This document shows, one piece after another, positions 42,030 through 54,426 of a stretch of 64,000 nt of DNA. Source of the stretch: Okapia johnstoni (lineage: Eukaryota > Chordata > Mammalia > Artiodactyla > Giraffidae). The number at the start of each line of letters is the position of its first letter. Positions within the stretch are counted from its first letter, which is position 1. The notes under the pieces were generated by a model. That model saw nothing but the letters and a program-made list of their open reading frames with translations, did no database searches and was not told the origin of the DNA. The translations under genes and the position numbers were made by a program. The DNA is taken from positions 82,706,713 through 82,770,712 of the forward strand of contig CM044310.1 in the NCBI GenBank assembly GCA_024291935.2, read 5' to 3'.

Positions 42030-43950
42030 TTTATCTGGAATACTCTTTGTCTCAAAGTCTATTTTTTTTAATATTGACATAGCTACGCCAAACTTTTACT
42101 GCTTACAGGATATACATTTTCTCCCCTTTTAATTAGTCCTACTATTTTAAATATTTCTTTCATTGGAAAAAAGTTAACCTTGCTTGTCTGAATCAGAATA
42201 ATAATATTTGCTTTTTAATTGGAGTGTTTAGAACATTGCCATTTCATGTTCTTAATACAGTTGGGTTTAAATCATGTCACCTTACTATTTGTTTTCTATT
42301 TGATCTCTTTTTCTTTCTGTTTTGCCTTTCTCTTTATTTTGGAATATAGAAACTTTTTGATTCCATTTTTCCTCCTATTCTTATTTTCAGATATATTTCT
42401 TTCTATTTTAACTCTACTGAGAGTCAGTATTCTACCACCTCATCTACAATAGAAGAATCTTGAATGCTATCATTTTCATTTTTCTTCCCTACTCACTGTG
42501 CTGTTATTTCATGTATCTCTATCTATGTGCATCTATCTGAGATCTGTCTATCTCCATCCCACCATCATCATCATTGCCAGCCTCTCTTATACGTAAGTTA
42601 TAAATGTCACAAAGCAGTGCTGCTGTTTTTGCTTTGAATAATCAGTTGTCTATCACAAAGCCAAAGAGAAGGAAAAAGGAATCTTTTCAAATATATTCAC
42701 ATGTTTACCATTTCCAGCACTCTTCATTTCTTCCCCAAAGTCTGAGTTGCCATCTGATTTAATTACCCCTCTGCCTAAAAAAATTTTTTAAAGCATTGCT
42801 TTTTTGTAATGTAGGTCTGCTGACAATGAATTCTCTATGCTTTTGTTGTCTGAAAGTATGTTTATTGCACTCTTATTTTTGAAGGATATTTTTGCTAGAT
42901 ACACTAATATCTAGATTGATAGATATTAACTCTGGATTGATAGTTTTTTTCTTTCAGTATCTTAAAGACATAGCTTCTATTTTTTCTTATCTGCATGTTT
43001 TCTGATGAGATTGCTTATCAACTATATAATTATTATTTGCATGTATTGTATTTTTCTCTCCTTTTTAGATACATCTTTTACTTTGTTAGTGTTTTGACTA
43101 TGAGATGCCTATGTATGGCTTTCTTATATTTATATTAATGTTGGGATCTCCTGAACTTCTTGGATCTCTCAGCTAGTGCTTTTCATCAAACTTGGAAAAT
43201 ATTCTTTCAAATATTTCTCTCTTTCTCTCTTATCCTTCTAGAGTGCCAATAACATCTGTTTTAGACTACTTAATATTGTTCTACAGTAGCTGAGGCTCAG
43301 TTCATTTTTTAAAGTTTTTTTGCTGCTTCTGTTCTTCAGATTGGGTAATTTCTGCTGATCTGTCTTCAAGTTTCCTGGCTTTCTTCTGCCACTTCCAATC
43401 TGATTTTAAGACCACCCAGAGAATATTTCATTTCAGTTATGGAATTTTTCAGCTCCAGGCTTTCCATTTGACTCTCTTTTATGGTTTGTATTTGAAGGTC
43501 CCCATTTTTAATTCTCCATGGTTTTTTTTTCCTTTAAGTTCTTTAACGTTTATATACGCCTGTTTAAATGTCCTCGGTTGTCAATTACAACTTCTAAATA
43601 GCTCAAGATCTGTTTCTATTTTCTACTTTTCTACTTAATTTGGGGTCACTTTCCTGTGTGCTTTTTTGTTCATTTTGCTTTGCTTTTTGCACATGTAGGA
43701 ACTTTTTATTGCATTGATATTTTGGATAATTTGGGTTTTGCTGTCTTCTTTTAAGTGGTATTGAGTTTTGCTCTGGCAGTTGGTTAAATTACTGGTGGAT
43801 TCTCTTAATTTTGTTAGGTTTGATTTTATTTTATTTTTTTGTTATGCCACCACATCTATGTAGATTTTTGTCTTTAGTCTTAGGACATGGCCCTTACTTT
43901 AGAATGTGGTTTTTCCAGTGCATAGACTTTCTAGTTTCTCAGTTTTATGC
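42030..43950 (-). mobile_element. Older L1/HAL1-like LINE, antisense
   Basis: T-rich text with gtctgctgacaatgaattct, ttgaaggatatttttgctag, ttcttctgccacttccaatc, gtattgagttttgctctggc: blocks of an old L1M or HAL1-type element in antisense. The subfamily is uncertain. No intact frame. Confidence 0.7.
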
Positions 43951-44279
43951 CTGAGGTGTTCAGTGGGAGTCTTCTCACTCTTACTGGGCCAGAACTCCCT
44001 ACATAGTGTAACTTCTGATGTCCAGCCATCAGCCTTCATCACTAGCTCTCAACTAGCCTTGCAGAGTCTTGTTCTGCACACACATAGCACCTCTATCGGC
44101 CAAGGATCTTCAGGGAATCCCAACAGAAGCTTCTGATTCTTAGCTTGTAAACAGCCACTTTACCTCAGTGTCCTGCCTTGAAAACCTGGAGGAATTCAGG
44201 CTGATGAAGTGCCAAAGGGAAAAAGCTGAGAAAAAAAAGAACACTCTTACACTTGTGTTCCTTACCATGTCCAGCTATG
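43951..44279. other. Unassigned intergenic DNA
   Basis: No gene. The 76- and 72-codon frames have no domain. Confidence 0.35.
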
Positions 44280-44450
44280 ATGAGGACCTTAGGGCAACTT
44301 GCCTAATTTCTCCTCGTTTCAGTTTTATCTGCAAAATGGGAATGATAGCATTAACAACTGATAGGGTTATACTGAGGATTAAATGAGATAATACATGTAA
44401 AGTACTTAGAGCAGTGCTTAGCATGTAGTGGGTACTATGTAAGAATTATC
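44280..44450 (+). mobile_element. MIR SINE
   Basis: Sense MIR: ttttatctgcaaaatgggaa, ggattaaatgagataataca, gagcagtgcttagcatgtag. Confidence 0.82.
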
Positions 44451-45967
44451 TGCTTTTTTCCTCCTGACCCCACAGAGCTTGTTTATGGCTCAAGCACACA
44501 GTGGCAGCCCCTAGAATTCAAGGCTTCATGATGAAAGAGGAATATTCTAGGCCCTTTGCCTGAGCTGCATGAGAAGATCTTTGGATTATCCATAGATCAG
44601 GAAGGTAATCACTCTCTAGAAGAATCCACTCTAGAGAATAGATTCCTCCTAGGCACCAGCTAGGTTCTTTTGCAGTCACCATTTGCAAAAGCGCTACTCA
44701 TTGCCACTGCCTCTGTGAAACCCGCTATGATTCTGTAGACTCAGGGATTACTTAGGATGGGATTACAGGGTTTACTTGAGACATCTAGGTACTTTGGGGG
44801 TACTTGGCAGCCACCGCAGTCTCAAGAAATTCCTCCTCTTGAGACACTACTGATGTCCAATCCATTTCTTGCTTACCTGAAAATTCGTGTTTTTTTAAAA
44901 CCTGAAATTTTATAAAGGCAACAGAAAGTTTCCCTGTGAATAACCTCTCTAAATGAGGGCTGTCAACTACCCATCTCTTCTAATAGGGATAGTGTAGGAG
45001 CTTCTGTCTGAATCCCCTCTGGATAGCTGCTTCTTGCTGATTCACGTTCTGGATCCATGTCCAGGCTTGTACAGACAGGCCTGACCTGTGCCACCCCTCA
45101 GTTCCTGAAATGCACCCATGGCTTGTCTCCATTTCTTTCAGAACCACATGAGAACATTGTCTTTCCTGAAGCCAAAGTCGGACAAATTCATGGCAATTTT
45201 ACCAACGTTCTGCCCAAAGCTGCTCAAAATTAGACCTTCATTCCTTAGGCCATGTTAACTGGGTGTCCATACCTGGGTCTTTGTTTCTGTCTGTGCTCAG
45301 ATGACTACTAGTTCCAAAGACCCTGAGTGGAGTTCTCTAGTCAAAGAAGGTTTGGGAACTATAGGCTAAAAAGAATGAAAAAGGATAATTTATTGCAGCG
45401 TTCTTCTTACTCGGCTCACTTGCATTGTGACTCTTTCATGGCAGGAATTGGTGTTTTGTCATGTGTCCAGATCTTCAGTGAGCATCTTCTCATGGGATTA
45501 GTGCCCTGCCCAGCCCACTTGGAGAAATGCTGGATTTGAGTCACAAGAACCATAGCTTACCAGGGGGGAAGTTGAATGCTAATGACTAATGTGTATGTTC
45601 CTGTTTAGCCCTTTTATTTTCAATAAATGGTTCTCTGTTGGTTCCTAAAGTGCTTGGAGGGCAAGGAATACTCAGTAGTCTTCTTATGATTTTTTTGTCC
45701 TATAGCACTGAGGCCAGGCCTGCATAATAGAAGTGGATACAAACATTCGGCAGAAAAAAAGGGACACAAACAGCCATGTTGTACCTCCTGCTTTAAGCAG
45801 TCCCATCATGCCGAGCTTGGGAGTGATCCCCACCTGAGGAAAATGAGAACTGGGAGGCCTGCGGAAGCCATTGCATTCAACACTTTCACTTGGAAAATGG
45901 GGAAACTGAGGCCCAGGAAGGGGATGCTTGTACCAGGCTGGGCGGAATTGAGACCCTTTGAATGTCC
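44451..45967. other. Unassigned intergenic DNA
   Basis: About 1.5 kb without clear repeats apart from a short core-SINE-like patch near 45885 (tggggaaactgaggcccagg). The 70-codon frame at 45327-45539 has no domain. Confidence 0.35.
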
Positions 45968-46182
45968 AAGTGTGAGTGTGTGTTAGTCACTTGGTCATGT
46001 CCAACTCTTTGCGACCCTATGGACTGTAGTCCACCAGGCTCCTCTCTCTATGTGATTCTCCAGGCAAGAATACTGGAGTGGGTTGCCATTTCCTTCTCCA
46101 GGGGATCCTGACCCAGGGATCAAACCTGGGTCTCCCACACTGCGGGCAGATTCTTTACTGTTTGAGCCACCAGGGAAGTCCA
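45968..46182 (-). mobile_element. Bov-tA SINE
   Basis: Antisense copy with a (gtgt) tail at the left, gtcatgtccaactctttgcg, the box-B region and a complete head (tttgagccaccagggaagtc). Confidence 0.94.
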
Positions 46183-46209
46183 GGTATAATATCCAGGTAT
46201 AAACCTGTG

Positions 46210-46370
46210 CCTGAGTGCTTCTCAGATGAGGCTGCATTTTAGCATCACCTGGGGAAACTTTAAAAATCCTGGTGTCTGGGCTGTATCCAGAGCAGTAAAG
46301 TCAGAATCTTGGGAGTAAGACCTGGGCATTAGCAGTTTTTAAATCTCCCCAGTGACATCCCCTGTGCTTC
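46210..46370. mobile_element. MER5A-like hAT DNA-transposon fossil
   Basis: gagtgcttctcagatgaggc, tagcatcacctggggaaact and gacctgggcattagcagttt match the non-autonomous hAT family MER5A; the terminal repeats are decayed. Confidence 0.6.
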
Positions 46371-47439
46371 GGAGGGCATTGACATGCCCAGAATCCTAGG
46401 GGTTCACAGAGATATTTCAGAGGTGCTGCGTGATGGCATAGGGCAGGGTGTCTCAAGACCCTCTTGTTTCTCCTTTCTCAAAGTAGCTCTGCTTGCGTCT
46501 CTTTATTTGTTGCTTCCCTATAAAATATCATTAGAAGGAAAGCCCTTATTGTGCTTCTCCAAGTCAACCCCTCCCACTTCACTGATGGGGAAGGGGTGAC
46601 CTGCTTAACATCATGGAAGCCTTTGACACAACCTGGATTCAAACCCCATCTCCTGACTGTGTCCCCTCACTCCCACCCCGCTGCCACCACCCAGGCTCTG
46701 CAATTACCTCTTGCCCTCAAATTCTTTTCTTTTTAAATGATTCAACACCCCCACAAAGTCATCCTCAAGCCTCCTCATGCTTCTTTGTAACCCCACTGGC
46801 AGAGTCATGCTCTCCTGTGGGCCAGATTCTTTGTTTGGGGTTCTGCAGATTAATCAAGGATGGCCGGGGGTCATGGAGCACTTTGGGTGTAGAGATTGTG
46901 TTGAGGGCTGTGAGATGGGGTTGGGGGAGCAGCTGACATCGAATTAGCCTTCATTTTAAGTTTTGATGCAGCAATTATGACTTCTGAATAGCAGTGGTTG
47001 TTACTGAGGATGGTCGCCTAAGCAGTGCACATAATTATTATAATTACTGTGTACCTAATGATGCCTAATAAGGAGCAACACCACACAGAGGCACGGTGGC
47101 TGCTCAGCCTGGTGGTCTGGGCTCTGGAGGGGGAGCAGCTGGGGTTCTGATGCCTGTGTGGGGCTTTAACAGGGCTGCCGGGCTGCCTGTCTGCTGGAGA
47201 CCAGGGTTGCAGAGTGTGCGGGAAGAGAAAACTCCCAGAAAGAATGTGCTGGCATCAGCTCAGAGGCAACCAGTGTGGATGTGGCTGAACAGAAGCCATC
47301 CTTCTTCAGCCATTGAATTCATGGTCTTATGTTCATGCTAATTCCCAGTTCTCAGGGAATCTGCTTAGGGAAGATAGACATGAATGGCACTTCATTGACT
47401 GGACGTGTGTGTTTGTATTTATTTAAAAAATCACTAATT
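46371..47439. other. Unassigned DNA with a TAATTA-rich patch
   Basis: A weak antisense MIR is possible at 46565-46680. At 46950-47070 an AT-rich, repeat-free patch has ataattattataattactg and cctaatgatgcctaataagg, which could be homeodomain binding sequence. A 107-codon frame (46613-46936) has no domain. Confidence 0.35.
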
Positions 47440-47990
47440 TTAATAGAGGAGTGTGTGCCAAGCAATGTCCATTCTTCACCTCATTTAAGTCTTGCAACAG
47501 CTCCATTTCACAGATTGAGAAATTGAGGCCCTATGATCATCCCAATGGCAAACACGGTTGCCATTTATTAAGCACCGTAATATCTGCCAGGCATTATACT
47601 TGGATTATCACACCTTGAAAGTGAAAGTTGTTCAGCTGTGTCCAACTATTTGCATCCTCATGGACCATACAGTCCATGGAATTCTCCAGGCCAGAATACT
47701 GGAGTGGGTAGCCATTCCCTTCTCCATGGGGTCATCCCAATCCAGGGATCAAACCCAGGTCTTCCACACTGCAGGCGGATTCTGTATTATCTGAGCCTGA
47801 AGATAAAAAAGGAAAAGACCTATTTCACCTTATTCCCACAATAATCCCATTAGATAGGTTTTGTTATCATTGTTTCTTATTTATTCCCATAATACAGATG
47901 AGAAACTGAGGCATGAGGAGGGAAAATGACTTGCCCAAGGTCCTACAGCTGTTCATGTCAAAGCTGAGATTTGTACCCTAGCAGCCTAAC
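47440..47990 (-). mobile_element. MIR SINE(s), split by a Bov-tA
   Basis: Antisense MIR text before the SINE (tttaagtcttgcaacagctcc, then a second start at 47560 with ggcattatacttggattatc). It continues after it (ataatcccattagataggtt, cagatgagaaactgaggcat, cttgcccaaggtcctacagc). It looks like one full MIR next to a partial one. Confidence 0.72.
47605..47810 (-). mobile_element. Bov-tA-type SINE in MIR
   Basis: Antisense: gaaagtgaaagttgttcagc, accatacagtccatggaatt, box-B region, then an incomplete head (tattatctgagcctgaag). Approximate ttatcacacc / tatttcacc flanks are the likely target duplication. Confidence 0.92.
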
Positions 47991-48014
47991 GTCTTTTTCT
48001 CTTCCTTAATTAAC

Positions 48015-48174
48015 ATGTTTTAAACAACGAGAATATGCCAGGCACAGACCAAGAAGATTACACTCTAGTTGGGAAAGACAAAACAAAATCAAATTAGCGA
48101 ATAAATATATAATATTTAGGATATAAACAGGATAATAGAGCAAGAGGATGAACAGGAAGAGTGTCTGTCTTGAT
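48015..48174. mobile_element. Ancient LINE-type module, part 1
   Basis: gagaatatgccaggcacaga ... gattacactctagttgggaa ... gcgaataaatatataatat resembles a widespread old mammalian LINE-derived module. It is split by a CHR SINE and continues at 48345. Family uncertain. Confidence 0.5.
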
Positions 48175-48344
48175 GTTTATTTATTATTTTGAAATTTATT
48201 TATTTGGTTTCACCAGATCTTAGTTGCCATACACAGGCTCTTTAGTTGAGGCCATATAGGATTTAGCTCCCTGACAGGGATCAAACCCAGGCCCCCTGTG
48301 TTGGGAATACAGTGTCTTAGCCACTGGACCACCAGGGAAGTCCC
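48175..48344 (-). mobile_element. CHR-type SINE
   Basis: Antisense with the head at the right (ccactggaccaccagggaag) and an AT-rich tail at the left (atttatttatttggtttc). The middle has a partial long-form module. Confidence 0.92.
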
Positions 48345-48770
48345 AGAAAGAGTTCTATCTTAAGGAAGACAGACAGTGAGGACATCATTAATCATGTAAA
48401 TTTTGAGAAGAGATTTGAATGTAGTGAGAGGAGAGGCCACGTAGATATTTCAGGGAACAGTGGTTTAAGTGAACACAAGAGCCAGTGCAAAGGCCCTGAG
48501 GCAGGAACACATGTAGCATACTCAAAAGAAGGCCAGAGTGATGAACTAGACTGAGTGAGAGGGAGAGAGTTGCAAGGAAAGATCAGAGAAGTGGTAAGAA
48601 GTCAGATCCTATAAAGTCTTACAGATGAGGTTAAGCATGTGGCATTTTATTCTAAATGTATGGGAAGCCCTAGGAGGGTTTTGAGCAGAGGTGGGACTTG
48701 GCCTTACATGGGTTTTATTCGGTTGCTGTGTATGTGCAAAACAGACTATGAGGGTCCCAGAGATGACTGA
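48345..48770. mobile_element. Ancient LINE-type module, part 2
   Basis: gtgcaaaggccctgaggcag, aagtcttacagatgaggtta, gggttttgagcagaggtggg follow the order of the same old module. Similar but shorter pieces occur at 51340-51440 and 55085-55250. Confidence 0.5.
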
Positions 48771-49059
48771 CTCAGACCAAGAGGAAAGCAGTGGCAGTGA
48801 TGAGCTTGATTCTCCATATGCTTTGAGGGAAGGACTGATTTGATGACAGTCTGGGTATGGGGTGAGAGAGAATAGGCATGGCCATTGATGAGTCCTGGCT
48901 GTCTTAATCTGGGATAGGAGATCCTGAGAGCAGGATTCCAGAGCAAGGAAGTTATTTGAGAAGTGTTTCCTGGAAGCACCCAGTGGGAGAGAGCTGAGTT
49001 GGGAAAGGAACACAGCCAATAAAGATGCCAAACTGAGAAATTACCACTGTGGGCTTTGC

Positions 49060-49138
49060 TGTTGTTGTTTAGTCGTGATGTCATGTCTGACTCTTTGTGA
49101 CCCCATGGACCTCCTGCCAGGCTCCTCTTTCCATGGAT
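49060..49138 (-). mobile_element. Truncated Bov-tA SINE
   Basis: Only the BovB-derived half remains (gttgttgtttagtcgtgatg ... ccaggctcctctttccatgg), with a (GTT)n start. Confidence 0.85.
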
Positions 49139-49449
49139 CCTCAGCTTATTTTGGCTGGGGACTGGGGGCGAATCAGGGGCACACATCTGAGACACAAGGG
49201 GTGAGGGGCTGAGTCCCCATCCATTACACTGTGTGCTGTCGTCCAGCGTCATAGGACTTTGTAACAAGCAAGCAGCTTCAGGTGTAGAGGTTAGTGCCCA
49301 GGGGATGGGATGGGATGGGATGAGCTACTGTCTGCTCACTTATACCAGGTTTTCAGCCAGACAATTGGATAAATGGCCATGCCATCTCCTGAGACACGAA
49401 CTTGTGGTTTAGACAAATGCTGTGCACGAGACACCAGGCTTTATTTGGA
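49139..49449. other. Unassigned DNA with short (GGGAT)n
   Basis: Contains gggatgggatgggatggga at 49304-49322. Otherwise nothing recognised. Confidence 0.4.
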
Positions 49450-49672
49450 CCAAGAGTCAGCATACTCCAGCCTGTGTGCCAAATTCTGCCCTCTTGCATC
49501 ATGGTATTTAAAGCTTTACTGGAACCCAGCCACACTCCTTCATTTCCTTGCTGTTTAAGGCTGCTTTTCCTGCAATGGCAGAGTTGAGCTTTGGGATGTA
49601 GACCTTGTAGCCCTCGAAGCCAAAAACACTATCTGGTCCTTTACAGGAAAAGTTTGTCAACTTCAGATTTAG
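49450..49672 (-). mobile_element. hAT-type DNA-transposon fossil
   Basis: tgccaaattctgccctcttg, aaagctttactggaacccag, tcatttccttgctgtttaag and tatctggtcctttacagg match a common non-autonomous hAT-Charlie-like family in the order of its consensus. The subfamily name is uncertain. Confidence 0.62.
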
Positions 49673-50837
49673 AGGCGAAGAGAAAAACCACATTCTAGTC
49701 TAGCTTCTTTTCGAATCCAGAAGCAGGGAGTAAAGACACTTGGAGGACCAGTGACTGCAGAGACCATCTCTGCCTCCAGGGCTGCGTGGTGGGTCAGCTG
49801 TTTCCTGTGTGAAAGTTGCCCGCCTCTCCATAGACAACCTCCCGACGACGCACATAGAAGTTTCTAGGGTTTGTCCTTCTCTCATATCCGCCTGCCCTTG
49901 GCTTTGAACACCTGGATCAGAAGAATGTTTTCCCAGGCCACTTCTCTCTGAGCCCTAGGCGGTCTGTTCTAATGTCCGAGTCCTTGGAGAAGGGTTCTGA
50001 TCGGCTCATCCTGGGCAGCACCCTCTTCCAGTCCAATCAATGATGGCGGAGGCGGAGCCTCTTGGTAGGTAGGAGTCGGGCGGTAGGAAGGTAGCTGCGG
50101 GGTTTTCATCAGGTTCTTCCGAGTTCTCCGCCCTGTTGACGTTACCAACTCTCCACCTGGCACTTTCACTGTGCTTAGCACAAAATAGATCCTTTATAAA
50201 ATCCATAATTCAGATAATCCGAGTTCTGGCCTCTATTTCTCCACCTACCAGCTTGATGACCTTGGCAAAGCACCTGATTTTTCTCAGCCTCAGTTTTTTT
50301 ACCTGGTTGGTTGTGAGGACAACGAACGACGCCTCTGGAAGTAAGTTGGCAGGAAGAGACATCCCATTAGGATTGTGAATAAAGCTTAAGCCCTCATGGA
50401 CTGGGCATCCAGAAGGAGATACTGACATCTGGTATCTGGGCTGTTTATATGTATGTCCTGTTTATAACCATTCATACCAGTGTCTCTCCGCACTCTTATT
50501 CCAGGACTTCTCTGGCCCTGCCCCGTTTCCCTCGCTCTCCCTCTCCAGTCCACACTCCGAGCTGCTGCCGGCTGGGATCTGGCCTCTCGGTAATGGGACA
50601 TTGTCCCTGCCTGGCAGGAACAAGGTGAGCTCTGCTGGCCTTAGTCAATTGCTTCGTACAAATCCGCAGAGACTCGTGGATGCTCTGACAAGGGGCTGGA
50701 TGCGTGAGATCGCAATTTTCGGTGCAGACACAGCTCCAGGTGCCCGAGGCTGTAAAAACGGGCCGGCAGCCCAGCTGTGAGGTGTGCGGTCCTGAGAACC
50801 GAATTCTCCACATTCTCACTCGCGGAAGGAGAACAGG
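49673..50837. other. Unassigned DNA, locally CpG-rich
   Basis: No repeats named. At 49970-50130 and 50490-50800 CpG is more frequent than in the surroundings (gatggcggaggcggagcctc, cgggcggtagg, aacgggccggcagcc). Frames of 60-107 codons lack domains. A weak promoter-like island is possible but not demonstrated. Confidence 0.35.
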
Positions 50838-51090
50838 TGTTTCCTGAAAGCAGGGTTTCTCGCCGTCAGCGCTCTATGGACATTTTGAAGCTGATCGGTC
50901 TTTATTGTGAGTAGCATCCTGAATGGCACCTTCCCTGGCCGCCACACACTAGATGAGAGTAGTAACGCCACCACCTCTCCGGTCGTAACAAGCAAAAATC
51001 TCTCCAGACAGAGCCAAATGCTCCCTCCAGCCCGGGGCTGGGAGGGGGCGGTGGGATGCAAAATCACCCCCAGTTGAGAACCACTGCCTT
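50838..51090 (-). mobile_element. MER20-like hAT DNA transposon
   Basis: Terminal inverted repeats cagggtttctc (left) and gagaaccactg (right) are both present. Inside are gtagcatcctgaatggcacc, caaaaatctctccagacaga and gcaaaatcacccccagttga. This is the antisense MER20 order and it is nearly full length. Confidence 0.85.
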
Positions 51091-51179
51091 AGAGGATGAC
51101 ACTTGGAGTGGTTTCCCGGGGCAGATCCCATCAGACAGCCATGAAGCACACCCGGGCAAGGCTGCTGGAGGGGATGAGA

Positions 51180-51440
51180 AAGAGGAAGGCTTAGGCCTGG
51201 CCAAAGAGGGTCCCTCGGGCAGAGATTAGCACTCCTGGGAAGTGATAAGGGACAGTCATTGTTAATGCCCCAGCAGGCTGCATGGGAGGTGATGTGAAAG
51301 CGGGCTAGCCCCAGGAGTGGGCTGCATTAAGAAGTAGAGCAGAAGGGACATTCCAGGTGATGGAGAAACCCTGAGCAAAGGCCCTGGGGCATGAAATGCA
51401 TGTGGGACAGTGTGAAGACAAGCCTGGGCCCTGTTAGTGG
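51180..51440. mobile_element. Ancient LINE-type module fragment
   Basis: agggacattccaggtgatgg and gagcaaaggccctggggcat match the old module described at 48345. Weakly supported. Confidence 0.4.
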
Positions 51441-51454
51441 AGGGAGTGGACATA

Positions 51455-51668
51455 ATAATAAAAGCAACAGTCACCTTGTTTTTGAGGGCTTACCATGTGC
51501 CAAGTGTTTCCTAAGCCCTCTTCCTGCCATCTCATTTAATCCTTAAGAAATCCCTCTGAGATTCAACTACTATTCTCATCTCACAGGTAAGGAAACTAAG
51601 GCTCTGGATGTTGTAGGGTTTGCCAAGGCCACACAGCCCATAAAGGCAGGGTCAAATGTCAAGGTCAG
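51455..51668 (-). mobile_element. MIR SINE
   Basis: Antisense MIR: accatgtgccaagtgtttcc, ctcatttaatccttaagaaa, tctcacaggtaaggaaacta, caaggccacacagcccata. Near full length. Confidence 0.85.
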
Positions 51669-52823
51669 GCTGCTGACCATCTGGCCTCACTCAGCCCTGC
51701 ACTTCTCTGCCCTCAGAGCCATCACCATGGCTGGGTGCAAGGTGGGGGTGGGAAGGTGGGAGTGAACACCAAAGGCTTCCCCGAACTCCTCAAACATAGG
51801 TCTAATCCACCATGTGAATGAATGAGCATGTGAATAAATGAATGAGTGAACAGAAGTCACTTTCCCACCAGACTTCCGGCTCCACCTACCATCCGCAGGC
51901 CTCTCCCTGGATACCCTTTAGCTTTGGGGACAGCTGTGGCATCTTGATGTTGGCCCTTGCTTGGAGGGTGATCCAGCATGAGTGCTCCATAAGAAGTGGT
52001 CACCTTTTCCTCCCTGGCCGGGGTAGTGGGTAATGTTTGAAGAAGAGATAGAGAAACAGCTAGATACCAGGTAGAACTTCCAAGTACTATTAAACAGCGG
52101 GGGCCCTGAATGAGGAGCTGGATACCTGTGGGGCCAGAATCCCGGGGTGTGGAGCCAGGGAGAGCTTTGTCACATCCCCCTACCACTTCTGCCCCTTGCT
52201 GGGCTCTGTTCCTGGCCTCAGGATGGCCCCTGATGCAAGCCAAGAGGTACCTCTATTCTCCTCTCCCACAATCCTGTCCATTTTCTCCTGATTTATTCAG
52301 CTGTGTCCTGTGTGCGCAGCCACTTGGGTACAAAGTGATTTCAGTTTACATGCACTGTACTCTCACTTACCTCTCCTGGAAATTTCAACGTGGAGCCTCA
52401 TTCGGGTCTCTGGGGAACTTTCTGATTCAAATTCCATTTGATTCAAATTCTGAGAGTGTGTCTTGGCAGGGCCCTAGCGTGCCGTCCTCGTTATGCTCAG
52501 AAGTCAGGAACGGTGGGAGGCGGGGGCAGGGAGCCCCAGAGGTCTCATTTGGGGACAGATGCTGCCACAGGCCTCTGCTATGTGCCAGGCTTCTTATTAC
52601 AGTCCACATGGGAGCTTTTGCCCGTGGTCTCTCCTGGCAGGGTCATACATCTGGCAGCATCTTGGAGCTCAGCCTCTGTGGACCCCATCTGTCCTCAGTT
52701 TCCCTGTCTTCAAAACAGAAATTACAGTAGCATCTCAGGATGAAGAGATCCTTTAATGTGTTTTCCAAGTTGCAGCGCACTGTTTGTATCTTTAGGAGCT
52801 TTACTGTGGCCACACACTATCTG
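51669..52823. other. Unassigned intergenic DNA
   Basis: A gaatgaatgagcatgtg-type short tandem at 51815-51850. A 206-codon frame (52110-52730) and a 128-codon minus-strand frame overlap and have no domain. Large but unsupported as a gene. Confidence 0.38.
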
Positions 52824-53030
52824 TGGGCTTCCCTGGTGGCTCAGATGGTAAAGAAACCATCTGCAATGTGGGAGACCTGGGTTTTATCCCTGGCTTGGGA
52901 AGATTCCCTGAAGGAGAGCATGGCAACCCACTCCAGTATTGTTGCCTGGAGAATCCCCATGGACAGAGGAGCCTGATGGGCTACAGTCCATGGGGTTGCA
53001 AAGAGTCAGACACGACTGAGTGATTAAGCA
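52824..53030 (+). mobile_element. Full-length Bov-tA SINE
   Basis: Head gggcttccctggtggctcag, body and BovB-type tail (gagtcagacacgactgagtg) all present. No clear flanking duplication seen. Confidence 0.95.
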
Positions 53031-53117
53031 CAGCACATGTGCTACCTGTACTGTATTTATTTATGATTGGTTGTTATTTATAAAAGCCATTTTTTAATAA
53101 AAATTGTTTGTCTGGCC

Positions 53118-53342
53118 TTTGGACAGCAAGGAGATCAAACCAGTCAATCTTAAATGAAATCAACTCTGAATATTCATTGGAAGGACTGATGCTGAAGCTG
53201 AAGCTCCAATACTTTGGCCACCTGATGCAAAGAGCTGACTCAGTGGAAAAGACCCGGATGCTGGGAAAGACTGAAGTCAGGAGTAGAAGGGGATGACAGA
53301 CGATGAGATGGTTGGATGGCATCACCGACTCAATGGACATGA
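53118..53342 (+). mobile_element. BovB LINE fragment truncated at both ends
   Basis: gacagcaaggagatcaaacc to gactcaatggacatgag. It carries the end of the reading frame (62 codons at 53108-53296) but not the usual 3' tail with gaactgaact, so its 3' end is lost. Confidence 0.93.
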
Positions 53343-53449
53343 GGACAGCCTCCAAGGGGACACAGGGACGTCTAGAAACTTGAGAGCCATGGAGCCATTA
53401 GTAGCAAAGGAGGTATTTCTCCGCACTGCCCCATTTTACTTGCATCTAA

Positions 53450-53615
53450 TTTTGTCTTCATAATCACACTCTAAAGTGAATATTATCAATATTCAGTCTT
53501 TGGGGTGGAGAAACCAAGTCTTGAAGTCAAGTGATCCATTCAGCAGCACACAGCTGGTCAATATTGGAGCCAGGACTCGAGCACAGGTATCCTGACTCCC
53601 AAACTTATGTTCATT
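53450..53615 (-). mobile_element. MIR SINE fragment
   Basis: Antisense MIR: cagcacacagctggtcaata and ggagccaggactcgagcaca blocks. Followed by a short ggggt repeat (53645-53662). Confidence 0.68.
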
Positions 53616-53814
53616 CCATAAGGTGACGCTGCAATGGGTGTGGGTGGGGTGGGGTGGGGTGGCAGGAAAAAGGTTTCCTCCTAGCATTTGCCAGTATGCT
53701 TTTTCTATTCCCTCAGCACAGAGGGAATCATGGATCAGATATCTGGCATCTGAATCAAGACACAGATGTTCGTAGCTCAGAAATTGTCCTCTTTTCTTTC
53801 CCTGAGTAACTCAG

Positions 53815-53925
53815 AACCAAACTGTGGGGTCATCTCTCACATCCCACATCTGATGCATCAGCAAATCTCTCAGCCCCACCTCTTGCCACCTGCTCCACTG
53901 CTGTCCCTAGCATTTCTCCTGATTG
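53815..53925 (+). mobile_element. L2 LINE fragment
   Basis: catctctcacatcccacatc and gatgcatcagcaaatctctc are L2 3'-region blocks. Confidence 0.65.
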
Positions 53926-54426
53926 GCTGAGCAGACCCTCGCTGATGTCCCTGCCTTTCTAGAGGCCTTCCCAGGACTCCCAGCTTGAACAACGAAGGGC
54001 CCAAGTCCCTTTCTGCATCCTGCAAGGGTCCACATCTGGGGCCTCAGGCATGTCAGGTATGGTTTCCTTTTCTTCTTTTTCTTTATTAAGTAACAAATGC
54101 ATTGCAATGCTCTTTACACTGTGCTGAAATGGAATTCATAGATAACATAACCTATCAATACACATCATTTAAATAAATCCATATAAGCCATATAATGTCC
54201 TAAGTATACTCTAGAGGTGAATTAAAAGGCAACTAATTTATAATAAAATAACAGTTACCTCAGAACATAAATATTCCAGCCCAACTCTCCTGCACGACAC
54301 AGTGAAGGAGTCAGAGCCTGCAGCAGACACAGGCAGACTTTCCACGAATGTGACTCTGTCGATGAAGACTGATGCTGTGCTGGTGACTCAAGCTCTACAA
54401 GCAGTTTGGCTTTCAGTGATGTGTAT
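53926..54426. other. Unassigned AT-rich DNA
   Basis: Contains a tcttctttttcttta tract (54070) and AT-rich sequence to 54300. Nothing gene-like. Confidence 0.35.

Noticed and set aside
52110..52730. 206-codon plus-strand open frame
   Set aside because: No recognisable domain, overlapping frames on the other strand, no splice or promoter context; composition-driven.
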